From Candidatus Bathyarchaeota archaeon (GTDB lineage Archaea; Thermoproteota; Bathyarchaeia; RBG-16-48-13; JAGMEO01): DNA of 5,570 nt. The position numbers and the translations under genes were made by a program. Of this stretch, positions 1 through 4,192 are shown one piece after another. Position 1 is the stretch's first letter, and every line of letters begins with the position of its first letter. The notes under the pieces are model-generated. The model did not search any database, had not been told where the DNA came from, and saw only the letters and a program-made list of their open reading frames with translations. Location of the stretch: NCBI GenBank assembly GCA_030602965.1, contig JAUVYS010000089.1, forward strand, positions 1 to 5,570, given 5' to 3'.

Positions 1-10
1 ATTTCACTGG

Positions 11-13
11 CAC
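11..13 (-). CDS. Possible start of a minus-strand gene leaving the window at the left edge
   Basis: Only a possible GTG start codon and about four codons (Met-Pro-Val-Lys) lie inside the window, so no product can be named. The call rests on upstream signals read on the minus strand: an AGAGGG Shine-Dalgarno-like stretch six bases before the GTG, a TTTAAAAA box at 65-72, and a palindrome at 36-50 sitting roughly where transcription would start. No other credible frame enters from the left. A GTG with an SD-like motif can occur by chance, so this is tentative. Confidence 0.25.
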
Positions 14-35
14 AGTATTCCCTCTTCTGGTTTGC

Positions 36-50
36 AGCTCATTCTGAGCT
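36..50. promoter_or_regulatory. 15-bp palindrome, candidate operator (AGCTCA-TTC-TGAGCT)
   Basis: Perfect inverted repeat with 6-bp arms and a 3-bp centre. Its central seven bases, CATTCTG, and its geometry are the same as in the palindrome at 3525-3539, which also lies just downstream of a minus-strand TATA box. This suggests a repressor site that would cover the transcription start of a gene lying to the left of the window. The outer bases of the two sites differ, so a common protein is not certain. Confidence 0.35.
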
Positions 51-64
51 ATGTGTTGTTTTGG

Positions 65-72
65 TTTTTAAA
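65..72 (-). promoter_or_regulatory. Candidate archaeal TATA box, minus strand
   Basis: TTTAAAAA on the minus strand. A start of transcription about 25 bases further on would fall near position 42, inside the palindrome at 36-50 and about 30 bases before the possible GTG start at 13. It could also be a chance AT-rich stretch in an AT-rich intergenic region. Confidence 0.3.
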
Positions 73-121
73 CTATTTTATCTAATTTTTTGAAGTATTA
101 AACGTAGATGTGTTGCTCAGA

Positions 122-144
122 GGCTGTCCGCCAGGCGGACAGCC
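122..144. repeat. 23-bp near-perfect palindrome with TGTCCGC core; candidate parS-like or operator site
   Basis: Arms GGCTGTCCGCC (122-132) and GGCGGACAGCC (134-144) are exact reverse complements around a single base. It lies about 50 bp past the stop codon of the ParB-family gene. Its core, TGTCCGC-NNN-GCGGACA, recurs at 4150-4166, and the half-sites recur spread apart at 4471-4500. In bacteria and some plasmids ParB proteins bind palindromic parS sites close to parB, so a centromere role is possible. A repressor operator is the other reading. As RNA it would form a very strong hairpin, but on the parB strand the T-run comes before rather than after it. Confidence 0.55.
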
Positions 145-209
145 AAAAAAAATCACAGAAAAAGGATGAAAAAGAAAAGAGGATTAAGTGAGAGATTATC
201 CACTCACTT
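145..209 (-). terminator. Hairpin plus T-rich tract ending the ParB-family transcript
   Basis: AAGTGAG (186-192) and CTCACTT (203-209) are perfect reverse complements separated by 10 bases, a 7-bp stem straddling the parB stop codon. Continuing on the minus strand there are several T-runs, ending in an uninterrupted run of T at 145-151. Archaeal RNA polymerase stops mainly at T-rich tracts, so this whole segment fits a terminator. Confidence 0.55.
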
Positions 210-1032
210 CTTTCTTGATGTCCTCAATGTGCCTTACAATATAATCTTTGATTAGCTCTGGAACTGTCATTTTTTTAGCTTCTGCAACACTGCGAAGAGT
301 CTCATAATATTGAACCTCAAATTTATTTGCCTTATCCCAAACCACACGATCAATAATATATTTTCCAGCTGGAATCCCTCTCTTTCCTTTCGGAACAACC
401 TTAGCAAGCTCCTCTTTAAAAGCCTCCAATCCTTTTGTTTCCAGGATCTCAGCTAACTCCTCTTGTTTTTCATTCGATACTTTCATTCTTGCTATTGTGC
501 GAGCATCCTTCCAAGTCATTAAACCTTTTTCAAGTGTAGCTTGCAATCCAGGGCTAAGATCCAATGCTTTCAGCCAATCTCCCAAAGTAGATTTTGGCAA
601 ACCTAATCTCCGAGCAGTGCTCCGTAAACCTCCTCCTCCCTTATAGACAATATCACTCAGAGCCCTGGCTCTTGTCATTGGATCCACATCCTTCTGTAAG
701 ATCCTTAGGTTTTCAATGAGACTCTCCTCTTTTGCATCCTCTGGTTTAATGTCAAGAATGATCACATCTTTTCCAACTTCAAATTCTTTTCTGAACCTCT
801 TTTTTGCCAGGAATCTCCTCCTCCCGGTATAGACTCCGTACCCATCCTCTTCAGGTCGTGCTTTGAAAGGCTGAACAACTTTCCCGAATCTTAGCTGCTT
901 AATGAGCAGCTGATCCTCCTTAGATTCTCCAAAAGGCTTATCATATCTCATGTTGCACTTACTAACATGAAATTTTTTGACAGGAATTTTATCCCCTATT
1001 TTTGGCTTTTCCAATGCTGTATCACCACACAT
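196..1032 (-). CDS. ParB/Spo0J-family DNA-binding protein with a C-terminal RHH-like segment
   Basis: 278 aa. ParB-family proteins bind DNA at a centromere-like site, with roles in partition or in regulation. Visible landmarks: an N-terminal ParB/Srx-type domain (about residues 12-128) with a GRRR-type motif TGRRRFLA at 69-76, matching the GERR box; ENLR at 107-110 followed by DP at 117-118, matching the family's EN..R...P box; and a helix-turn-helix at about 136-156 (LRSTARRLGLPKSTLGDWLKAL region). Residues 226-275 read like a ribbon-helix-helix unit: a short strand, then two helices around MTVPELIKDYIV, perhaps for dimerisation. No ParA partner is in the window. The start is the most upstream ATG. 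It lacks an SD motif, but a TTATAAGC box sits about 20 bases upstream, so the message may be nearly leaderless. The gene diverges from the integrase. Confident on family, not on role. Confidence 0.85.
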   Translation of the reverse strand: MCGDTALEKPKIGDKIPVKKFHVSKCNMRYDKPFGESKEDQLLIKQLRFGKVVQPFKARPEEDGYGVYTGRRRFLAKKRFRKEFEVGKDVIILDIKPEDAKEESLIENLRILQKDVDPMTRARALSDIVYKGGGGLRSTARRLGLPKSTLGDWLKALDLSPGLQATLEKGLMTWKDARTIARMKVSNEKQEELAEILETKGLEAFKEELAKVVPKGKRGIPAGKYIIDRVVWDKANKFEVQYYETLRSVAEAKKMTVPELIKDYIVRHIEDIKKEVSG

Positions 1033-1047
1033 CTTATCGAAAAATGA

Positions 1048-1055
1048 GCTTATAA
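1048..1055 (-). promoter_or_regulatory. Candidate TATA box for the ParB-family gene
   Basis: TTATAAGC on the minus strand, centred about 20 bases before the ATG at 1032. With the usual spacing of about 25 bases in archaea, transcription would start at or next to the start codon, fitting the absence of an SD motif. A 13-bp inverted repeat, GGAGC-TGT-GCTCC (1072-1084), lies just upstream and may be an operator. Confidence 0.4.
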
Positions 1056-1071
1056 CTTTTGTTCTATTTAC

Positions 1072-1084
1072 GGAGCTGTGCTCC
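1072..1084. repeat. Short inverted repeat GGAGC-TGT-GCTCC
   Basis: Five-bp arms with a three-base centre in the divergent region, about 20 bp upstream of the likely parB TATA box. This is a plausible regulator site, but short enough to be chance. Confidence 0.3.
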
Positions 1085-1093
1085 AGTCGAACA

Positions 1094-1127
1094 TTGAATT
1101 AATAAAAAAAATAAATTAATAATTCAA
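1094..1127. repeat. AT-rich 34-bp inverted repeat between parB and integrase
   Basis: TTGAATTA (1094-1101) and TAATTCAA (1120-1127) are exact reverse complements around an 18-bp spacer made only of A and T. The region between divergent parB and integrase genes is where a promoter, an integrase binding or attachment site, or an unwinding element might sit. The sequence does not tell which. A further small palindrome, ACACT-TC-AGTGT, follows at 1135-1146. Confidence 0.35.
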
Positions 1128-1174
1128 GTTAAAGACACTTCAGTGTAGCAATATTTACTATTCAGTACCTCGAA

Positions 1175-1200
1175 GTAACATTTATTAAGTTCTGTGTTAC
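1175..1200 (+). promoter_or_regulatory. Integrase promoter: TATA-like box framed by GTAAC and GTTAC
   Basis: GTAAC (1175-1179) and GTTAC (1196-1200) are reverse complements framing a TTTATTAA box (1181-1188). A start of transcription about 25 bases downstream would fall near 1210. The 9-mer CTGTGTTAC at 1192-1200 recurs exactly at 3633-3641 in the RHH switch region, suggesting that one regulator acts at both. The same layout (inverted half-sites around a TATA box) is seen at 4471-4500 with different half-sites. Confidence 0.45.
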
Positions 1201-1203
1201 GTT

Positions 1204-2424
1204 GTGTATTATTATCGCACAGGAAAGGCGATTGATTTGGAAATCTTAGATCCAGTTGATGTTTGGATCGGTAATGTATCATACAGTCACTCCCAAAGTA
1301 AAGGAACAGAAGCGTATTATCGTTTCGCAATAAAAAGGTTTTGTGATTTCATAGATTCAGAACCCACGTCAATAATTGCAGAATATGAGAGATCAATAAA
1401 TGAGAGATCTGTAAGGAAAAAATACTCTAAACTTATTCAGTCATTCATCATCAATCTAACAAAAGAAGAATATGCAGTGGGATCTATTACTACCATCATA
1501 AGTGCAATTCGGAGTTTCTTCAAATATAACGATCTCCCTCTGGGTTACATCCCAATGGCAAAAACTTGTATCACTTATCATAATCGAAGCATGACTCTCA
1601 AAGAAATAAAATTGATCCTGGCAGCCAGCATTCCAAGAGACAGAGCCTTTTATTCATTAATGATCCAGGGAGGATTAAGACCTGGAACTATCACAGAGCT
1701 CAAAATGAAACATTTAGAACCTGATTTGCATAATGGAGTTATACCCTGTGCGATCCGTATTCCATCTGAAATTTCAAAAGGGAAATTTGGATCCTATTTT
1801 ACTTTTATCGGTTCAGAGGCTATATCATACCTGAAAGCCTACTTATCAACAAGAACCAACACAGCTGCTCAGGATTATTTTTTTCTTAATCGTTCTGGGC
1901 TAAAAATGAACCGGGGCTCAATCACAAACATTTTTGCTCGAACCATTGATGAGATGAAAAAAAAGGGAATCCTCCATTTTGAACGAAAAAAAGCAAAAAA
2001 GCCCCGATCTCTAAGGCTCTACAATTTAAGAAAATTTTTCAGAAAAAATGCTGGTCATGCTGGAGTTGAATATGTTAATTTCTGGATGGAGCATAAAACT
2101 GATTACAGGGCTCCTCATATTCCAGCCTCTGATATCCATTATTTTGATCGTCAAGATGTAGAATTTCAACGTGAAATTTATAAAGGAAAAGCCATGCCTC
2201 ATCTTAAACTTGAAACATTTACTCCAAGCATGACAGAAAAGATCCTGGAGAGCCAGGGTTTAGAGATTGAAAAAATCAAGAAAGAAAACCAGGAATTGAG
2301 AGAAACAGTTAATCAGCTTAAGCAAGTTGATAACGACATGAGAAGGTATCTCATAGAAACTGGGATAAAACTTGAGGAAAAAATGAAAAAGATTGAGGTC
2401 TTTTTACAGAAAAATCTTGATTGA
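1204..2424 (+). CDS. Archaeal tyrosine recombinase / integrase
   Basis: 406 aa if the GTG start is used. Tyrosine recombinases cut and rejoin DNA through a phosphotyrosine link, and integrate, excise or resolve mobile elements. Visible parts: an N-terminal SAM-like core-binding domain (about 17-125), and a catalytic domain with Arg159 in GGLRPGT, a Lys in SKGKFG (192 or 194), the box-II motif YNLR with Arg276, His297 in FWMEHKTD, and the nucleophile Tyr313 in HYFDRQ. The usual first His of HxxR is a Tyr (273), a known kind of variation in archaeal integrases. Residues 345-405 form a charged heptad-rich coiled coil after the active site, an extension common in methanogen-type relatives. The start is uncertain: GTG at 1204 gives the longest frame, while TTG at 1237 follows an AGGAAAGG motif. 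No tRNA or split-gene att core is visible nearby. Confidence 0.9.
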   Translation: MYYYRTGKAIDLEILDPVDVWIGNVSYSHSQSKGTEAYYRFAIKRFCDFIDSEPTSIIAEYERSINERSVRKKYSKLIQSFIINLTKEEYAVGSITTIISAIRSFFKYNDLPLGYIPMAKTCITYHNRSMTLKEIKLILAASIPRDRAFYSLMIQGGLRPGTITELKMKHLEPDLHNGVIPCAIRIPSEISKGKFGSYFTFIGSEAISYLKAYLSTRTNTAAQDYFFLNRSGLKMNRGSITNIFARTIDEMKKKGILHFERKKAKKPRSLRLYNLRKFFRKNAGHAGVEYVNFWMEHKTDYRAPHIPASDIHYFDRQDVEFQREIYKGKAMPHLKLETFTPSMTEKILESQGLEIEKIKKENQELRETVNQLKQVDNDMRRYLIETGIKLEEKMKKIEVFLQKNLD

Positions 2425-2452
2425 GTTCATACGTAAGTCTTATATCATACGA

Positions 2453-2468
2453 TACCATTTAATTGGTA
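2453..2468. promoter_or_regulatory. Inverted repeat TACCA-TTTAAT-TGGTA upstream of small membrane operon
   Basis: Five-bp arms frame TTTAAT about 40-50 bp before the first gene of the plus-strand set at 2506. A TATA-like TTATATCA (2440-2447) lies just upstream. Together these look like a promoter with an operator, echoing the framed TATA boxes at 1175-1200 and 4471-4500. Which AT-rich box is used cannot be told. Confidence 0.35.
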
Positions 2469-2505
2469 GTGACCAAAGAGGAGGAAAGGGAGTAAAAAAC
2501 TGAGG

Positions 2506-2622
2506 ATGAACTTTAACACTATAACAGTGGGAGATATCACTCTGCCATTGATGGCAATAGGGCTCTTTCTGATTCTGCTCTGGGCAATACAAAGGAACAG
2601 AGTGAAACAACATGAAAAATAA
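2506..2622 (+). CDS. Small single-pass membrane protein (38 aa)
   Basis: Begins MNFNTITVGDITLP, followed by one strongly hydrophobic helix (about residues 13-28, LPLMAIGLFLILLWAI) and a basic tail QRNRVKQHEK, so an N-out/C-in single span is likely by the positive-inside rule. The ATG is preceded directly by GAGG and, further up, by a long purine-rich stretch with GAGGAGG. The gene overlaps the start of the next one by 11 bases in another frame, which suggests coupled translation. No known family is recognised. Small hydrophobic peptides beside membrane-anchored partners occur as holin-like, toxin or scaffold proteins, but nothing here decides between them. Confidence 0.6.
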   Translation: MNFNTITVGDITLPLMAIGLFLILLWAIQRNRVKQHEK

Positions 2623-2956
2623 AAAATTTCTTCTGGCTGCCATTATATGTGTTATTGGGATCGCAGCTGTTTCACAATTATGGCTTTCCATCATAGTTCA
2701 TCCAGAAGATCAGATCCAGCAGAAGGATCCCAGCCCAGCTGAGCCACAGATCAGATATTATTTCGGAAACCTAACTGGGGCAGAATGGAACAGTGAAGGG
2801 CAAATCATAAAGCTGAAGTTTGAGGATGGCACAGCCTTCACTGTGGATCATTATGTGAGGCTTTCTGGATGGAACAGATACTATACTGTAACCTATCAGC
2901 CTCCAGATCAGCTGATCAATCTCACAGAGTATGTGGAGGGAATTGCATTCAAATGA
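2612..2956 (+). CDS. Membrane-anchored or secreted protein of unknown function (114 aa)
   Basis: A basic N-terminus (MKNKK) and a hydrophobic segment at about residues 6-28 form a signal peptide or N-terminal anchor. The rest faces outside: a Pro/Gln-rich linker (30-46), then a beta-rich domain of about 65 residues containing KLKFEDGTAFTVDHYV and YYTVTYQP. Two N-glycosylation sequons, both Asn-Leu-Thr (53-55 and 103-105), fit an archaeal exported protein. There is no lipobox or catalytic motif. The start overlaps the 38-aa membrane gene by 11 bases and the stop overlaps the next start as ATGA, so the three genes are very probably one transcript. It resembles short cell-surface proteins found on methanogen elements in general style, but I cannot name a family. 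Confidence 0.75.
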   Translation: MKNKKFLLAAIICVIGIAAVSQLWLSIIVHPEDQIQQKDPSPAEPQIRYYFGNLTGAEWNSEGQIIKLKFEDGTAFTVDHYVRLSGWNRYYTVTYQPPDQLINLTEYVEGIAFK

Positions 2957-3162
2957 ATGATTATATTCGTGGAATAATCGAAACACTTAGCTGGGTATCG
3001 CAGAAAATTACCACATATAGTGAGGATCCCCAGGCACTGGAAAAAGTCAATAAAGACGTAAGAGATGCAATGCACATAATCTTTTGTGTTTTAGGTGATA
3101 ATTTCCAGGCTAAAATAGAAAGAATGGCTGCTCTTACAGTAAGACCGAAACAGGCTATTTAG
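2953..3162 (+). CDS. Hypothetical protein, helical (69 aa)
   Basis: The start is the ATG inside an ATGA overlap with the preceding stop, which fits coupled translation; the open frame runs further upstream only by crossing the previous gene. The product (MNDYIRGIIETLSWVSQKI...) is predicted almost wholly alpha-helical, soluble and mildly acidic, with one Cys at 45. No domain is recognised. The last eight bases overlap the tail of the RHH gene on the opposite strand (each stop is a TAG), so the two transcripts converge. It may be a small accessory partner of the membrane protein upstream. Confidence 0.65.
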   Translation: MNDYIRGIIETLSWVSQKITTYSEDPQALEKVNKDVRDAMHIIFCVLGDNFQAKIERMAALTVRPKQAI

Positions 3163-3346
3163 GCAAAAGACCATCTTTCTCTTTTTCCAAAAACTCTTCG
3201 TAAGCATTAACGATAAGCATCCTCATTAAATCGGCATTATGTTCAAAACCATAGTATTTTTTCATAGCACCGAATCTATTTGCCATTGAACCTTGTAACT
3301 TCAGGCGAACCTGAAACTCAATCTCTTCTTTTTTGTTTTCTGGCAA
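3155..3346 (-). CDS. Ribbon-helix-helix DNA-binding protein (63 aa)
   Basis: RHH proteins dimerise through a short beta strand that inserts into the major groove, and act as repressors or antitoxins. Here the strand is FQVRLKL (residues 11-17) and the two helices cover about 19-33 and 37-55 (turn around GFEHNADL). It is clearly related to the plus-strand protein at 3734: both carry QVRLKL-x-G, then a Phe, Lys-rich helix one, a Gly turn, Asn, and a hydrophobic second helix ending in Tyr. The TTG start lies inside the upstream zinc-ribbon gene, with a perfect GGAGG eight bases before it. An in-frame TAG stands directly before the TTG, so no longer frame exists. A later ATG (residue 21) would remove the DNA-contacting strand and is rejected. 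Confidence 0.8.
   Translation of the reverse strand: MPENKKEEIEFQVRLKLQGSMANRFGAMKKYYGFEHNADLMRMLIVNAYEEFLEKEKDGLLPK
3174..3186 (+). terminator. Possible T-rich terminator for the plus-strand membrane operon
   Basis: A pyrimidine tract with a five-T run starts 12 bases after the stop at 3162. Archaeal termination on T-rich tracts makes this plausible, but it lies inside the convergent RHH gene, where the opposite-strand A/G content alone (Lys/Glu codons) explains it. Confidence 0.25.
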
Positions 3347-3482
3347 CTATGCTGCCTCCATATTTTGGAACTCTGATGCTTGCTCCACAGGAAATGCACT
3401 CAAAAATTATCCATTGTTTTCTTTTGAAAGTTTCCTCTCCCTGGCTGATCATTAGATCTCCACAATCTGGGCAAGTTGGCAT
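3318..3482 (-). CDS. Small zinc-ribbon protein (54 aa)
   Basis: The reading frame, ATG at 3482 to TGA at 3318, encodes MPTCPDCGDLMI..., with two zinc knuckles: CPDCG (Cys4, Cys7) and CISCG (Cys29, Cys32), about 21 residues apart. This is the classic four-Cys zinc-ribbon arrangement, used for nucleic-acid or protein contacts. A basic tail, ARKQKRRD, fits nucleic-acid binding. AGAGG and GGGAGG purine motifs stand 4 and 10 bases before the ATG. The final 29 bases overlap the start of the RHH gene in another frame, so the two are almost surely cotranscribed. Its promoter is the TATA box at 3544-3551 with the palindrome at 3525-3539. The plus-strand frame across this region is only its shadow. Confidence 0.75.
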   Translation of the reverse strand: MPTCPDCGDLMISQGEETFKRKQWIIFECISCGASIRVPKYGGSIVARKQKRRD

Positions 3483-3524
3483 TAATCCTCTGCCTCCCTA
3501 TTTAGGTGCGTATGTGTTCTATAC

Positions 3525-3539
3525 GTTACATTCTGTAAC
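3525..3539. promoter_or_regulatory. Operator-like palindrome GTTACA-TTC-TGTAAC
   Basis: Perfect 15-bp inverted repeat directly downstream of the minus-strand TATA box at 3544-3551, covering the region up to the expected transcription start near 3521. This is the classic place for a repressor to block the zinc-ribbon/RHH transcript. A related 15-mer with the same spacing lies at 3637-3651, and GTAAC also occurs before the divergent RHH gene. The encoded RHH protein is the obvious candidate to bind it (inference). Confidence 0.6.
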
Positions 3540-3543
3540 AGAA

Positions 3544-3551
3544 TATTTATA
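3544..3551 (-). promoter_or_regulatory. TATA box for the zinc-ribbon/RHH pair
   Basis: TATAAATA on the minus strand, a near-consensus archaeal box. Expected transcription start is about 3521, giving a leader of about 40 bases that contains the GGGAGG/AGAGG ribosome binding region before the ATG at 3482. Confidence 0.6.
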
Positions 3552-3636
3552 CATTCCGTATTATCTCTCACATTTAGGAATTTAGCTCAAATTCAACAAC
3601 CTTCAGGGAAATAGATTATCAATAACGTGCTACTGT

Positions 3637-3651
3637 GTTACCTCCTGTAAT
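3637..3651. promoter_or_regulatory. Imperfect second operator GTTACC-TCC-TGTAAT
   Basis: Same 15-bp layout as the perfect palindrome at 3525-3539, with mismatches at the outermost pair and the pair flanking the centre. Its left side extends to CTGTGTTAC (3633-3641), an exact match to 1192-1200 in the integrase promoter. It sits roughly midway between the divergent promoters. Confidence 0.45.
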
Positions 3652-3681
3652 TTCTCGACCATTTACTCCAATTTTCTCGAC
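3651..3681. repeat. Direct repeat TTTCTCGAC, two copies 22 bp apart
   Basis: Exact 9-bp copies at 3651-3659 and 3673-3681 with a 22-bp period, about two helical turns, so both face the same side of the DNA. The second copy ends five bases before the plus-strand TATA box. Tandem sites in this place could bind an RHH dimer pair or an activator for the gene at 3734. Confidence 0.5.
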
Positions 3682-3685
3682 ATCA

Positions 3686-3704
3686 AAATATATTAGGGAC
3701 GTCC
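3686..3704 (+). promoter_or_regulatory. Promoter of the plus-strand RHH gene with GGACGTCC palindrome
   Basis: AAATATATT (3686-3694) is a fair archaeal TATA box, followed at once by the 8-bp palindrome GGACGTCC (3697-3704), which sits between box and expected start (about 3715). Two tandem GGTGTAA motifs (3716-3722 and 3723-3729) follow. The second provides a GGTG ribosome binding match seven bases before the ATG and also carries a GTAAC half-site. This layout suggests repression at the level of promoter and leader. Confidence 0.45.
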
Positions 3705-3733
3705 TATGCAATAAGGTGTAATGGTGTAACATC

Positions 3734-3898
3734 ATGTCCCATGAAATCCAAGTTAGACTGAAACTAATAGGAAAAGAAGCTCAGAAATTCCAAAAACTCA
3801 AAGAAGAACTCGGGCTCACAAACAATTCAGAAGTTCTCCGTTTCATCATCAAGAGACACTACGACAACCACAAAAGCGAACTCCAGGAGACAACATAA
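3734..3898 (+). CDS. Ribbon-helix-helix DNA-binding protein, paralogue of the 3155-3346 protein (54 aa)
   Basis: Sequence begins MSHEIQVRLKLIGKEAQKF. The strand EIQVRLKL (4-11) is followed by helix one (about 13-26), a Gly-Leu-Thr-Asn-Asn turn and helix two (about 32-46), so it is little more than a bare RHH fold. It shares the QVRLKL-x-G start, the Phe of helix one, the Gly/Asn turn and the terminal Tyr with the minus-strand RHH protein, so the two arose from a common ancestor and face away from each other across a 251-bp control region. GGTG stands seven bases before the ATG. Its stop overlaps the next start (TAATG), so it is cotranscribed with the 51-aa gene. Likely a transcriptional regulator. 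Confidence 0.75.
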   Translation: MSHEIQVRLKLIGKEAQKFQKLKEELGLTNNSEVLRFIIKRHYDNHKSELQETT

Positions 3899-4053
3899 TG
3901 ATCACTCAAGAACCCCAGAAAGTTTCTAAGCAAATAAGAGATCAAGTAGCTTCTGAGCTGCACTGGATCCAAGAACTTCTGATGAAAGAATCCAAAATAA
4001 CAGCCCCACAGGCTAAGGATTTCCTCCGTGAAGTCATAACAACTGAGCTTTAA
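3898..4053 (+). CDS. Hypothetical helical protein (51 aa) coupled to the RHH gene
   Basis: ATG shares one base with the TAA of the RHH gene before it, a translation-coupling arrangement. The product, MITQEPQKVSKQIRDQVASELHW..., is predicted helical with one amphipathic stretch (8-31) and a second helix (36-50) after a Pro-Gln break. No family is recognised. Partners directly after a small RHH gene are often toxins, co-regulators or modulators. Its size and lack of catalytic residues favour a modulator, but this is inference. Confidence 0.55.
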   Translation: MITQEPQKVSKQIRDQVASELHWIQELLMKESKITAPQAKDFLREVITTEL

Positions 4054-4137
4054 GCGTTTGGATAGCTGTTGAGATCAACTCTAGAAATGCAGCTTTTGGC
4101 TGTATCACCATTCAATTCTGGAGGAATCTCACAGCCC

Positions 4138-4167
4138 AAAATATGCGAGTGTCCGCTTGGCGGACAC
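4138..4167 (+). promoter_or_regulatory. Promoter with TGTCCGC palindrome for the 80-aa gene
   Basis: AAAATATG (4138-4145) is a TATA-like box. Three bases on, GTGTCCGC-TTG-GCGGACAC (4149-4167) forms a palindrome with 8-bp arms that covers the stretch up to the expected start of transcription (about 4167). This is an ideal repressor position. The core is the same as in the palindrome beside parB (125-141), differing only in the three central bases. Confidence 0.55.
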
Positions 4168-4192
4168 CATTAAGCCAGGAGAATGAGGAAAA

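Noticed and set aside
1..93. Plus-strand frame open from the window edge (31 codons)
   Set aside because: AT-driven, Phe/Leu-rich product without recognisable features, and it crosses the palindrome at 36-50; no support for a real gene end.
1124..1330. Minus-strand open frame of 68 codons across the integrase start
   Set aside because: It overlaps the integrase and its promoter, has no SD motif, and its product is low-complexity Tyr/Asn/Cys-rich with no family features; it is a shadow.
3280..3585. Plus-strand open frame of 101 codons
   Set aside because: Antisense to the zinc-ribbon gene, which has clear CxxC pairs and SD sites. The plus frame reads through the minus promoter and operator.
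3617..3736. Minus-strand frame beginning ATG ATG near 3736 and ending TGA, about 40 codons with the stretch FDVEKIGVNGREI
   Set aside because: Looks somewhat coding-like, but it lies wholly in the divergent control region, covers the TATA box and direct repeats, and has no SD motif. Kept as unlikely; conservation in relatives would change this.
4068..4079. GTTGA-GA-TCAAC palindrome shortly after the 51-aa gene
   Set aside because: Short arms, no T-tract after it and no clear promoter link; neither terminator nor operator can be supported.
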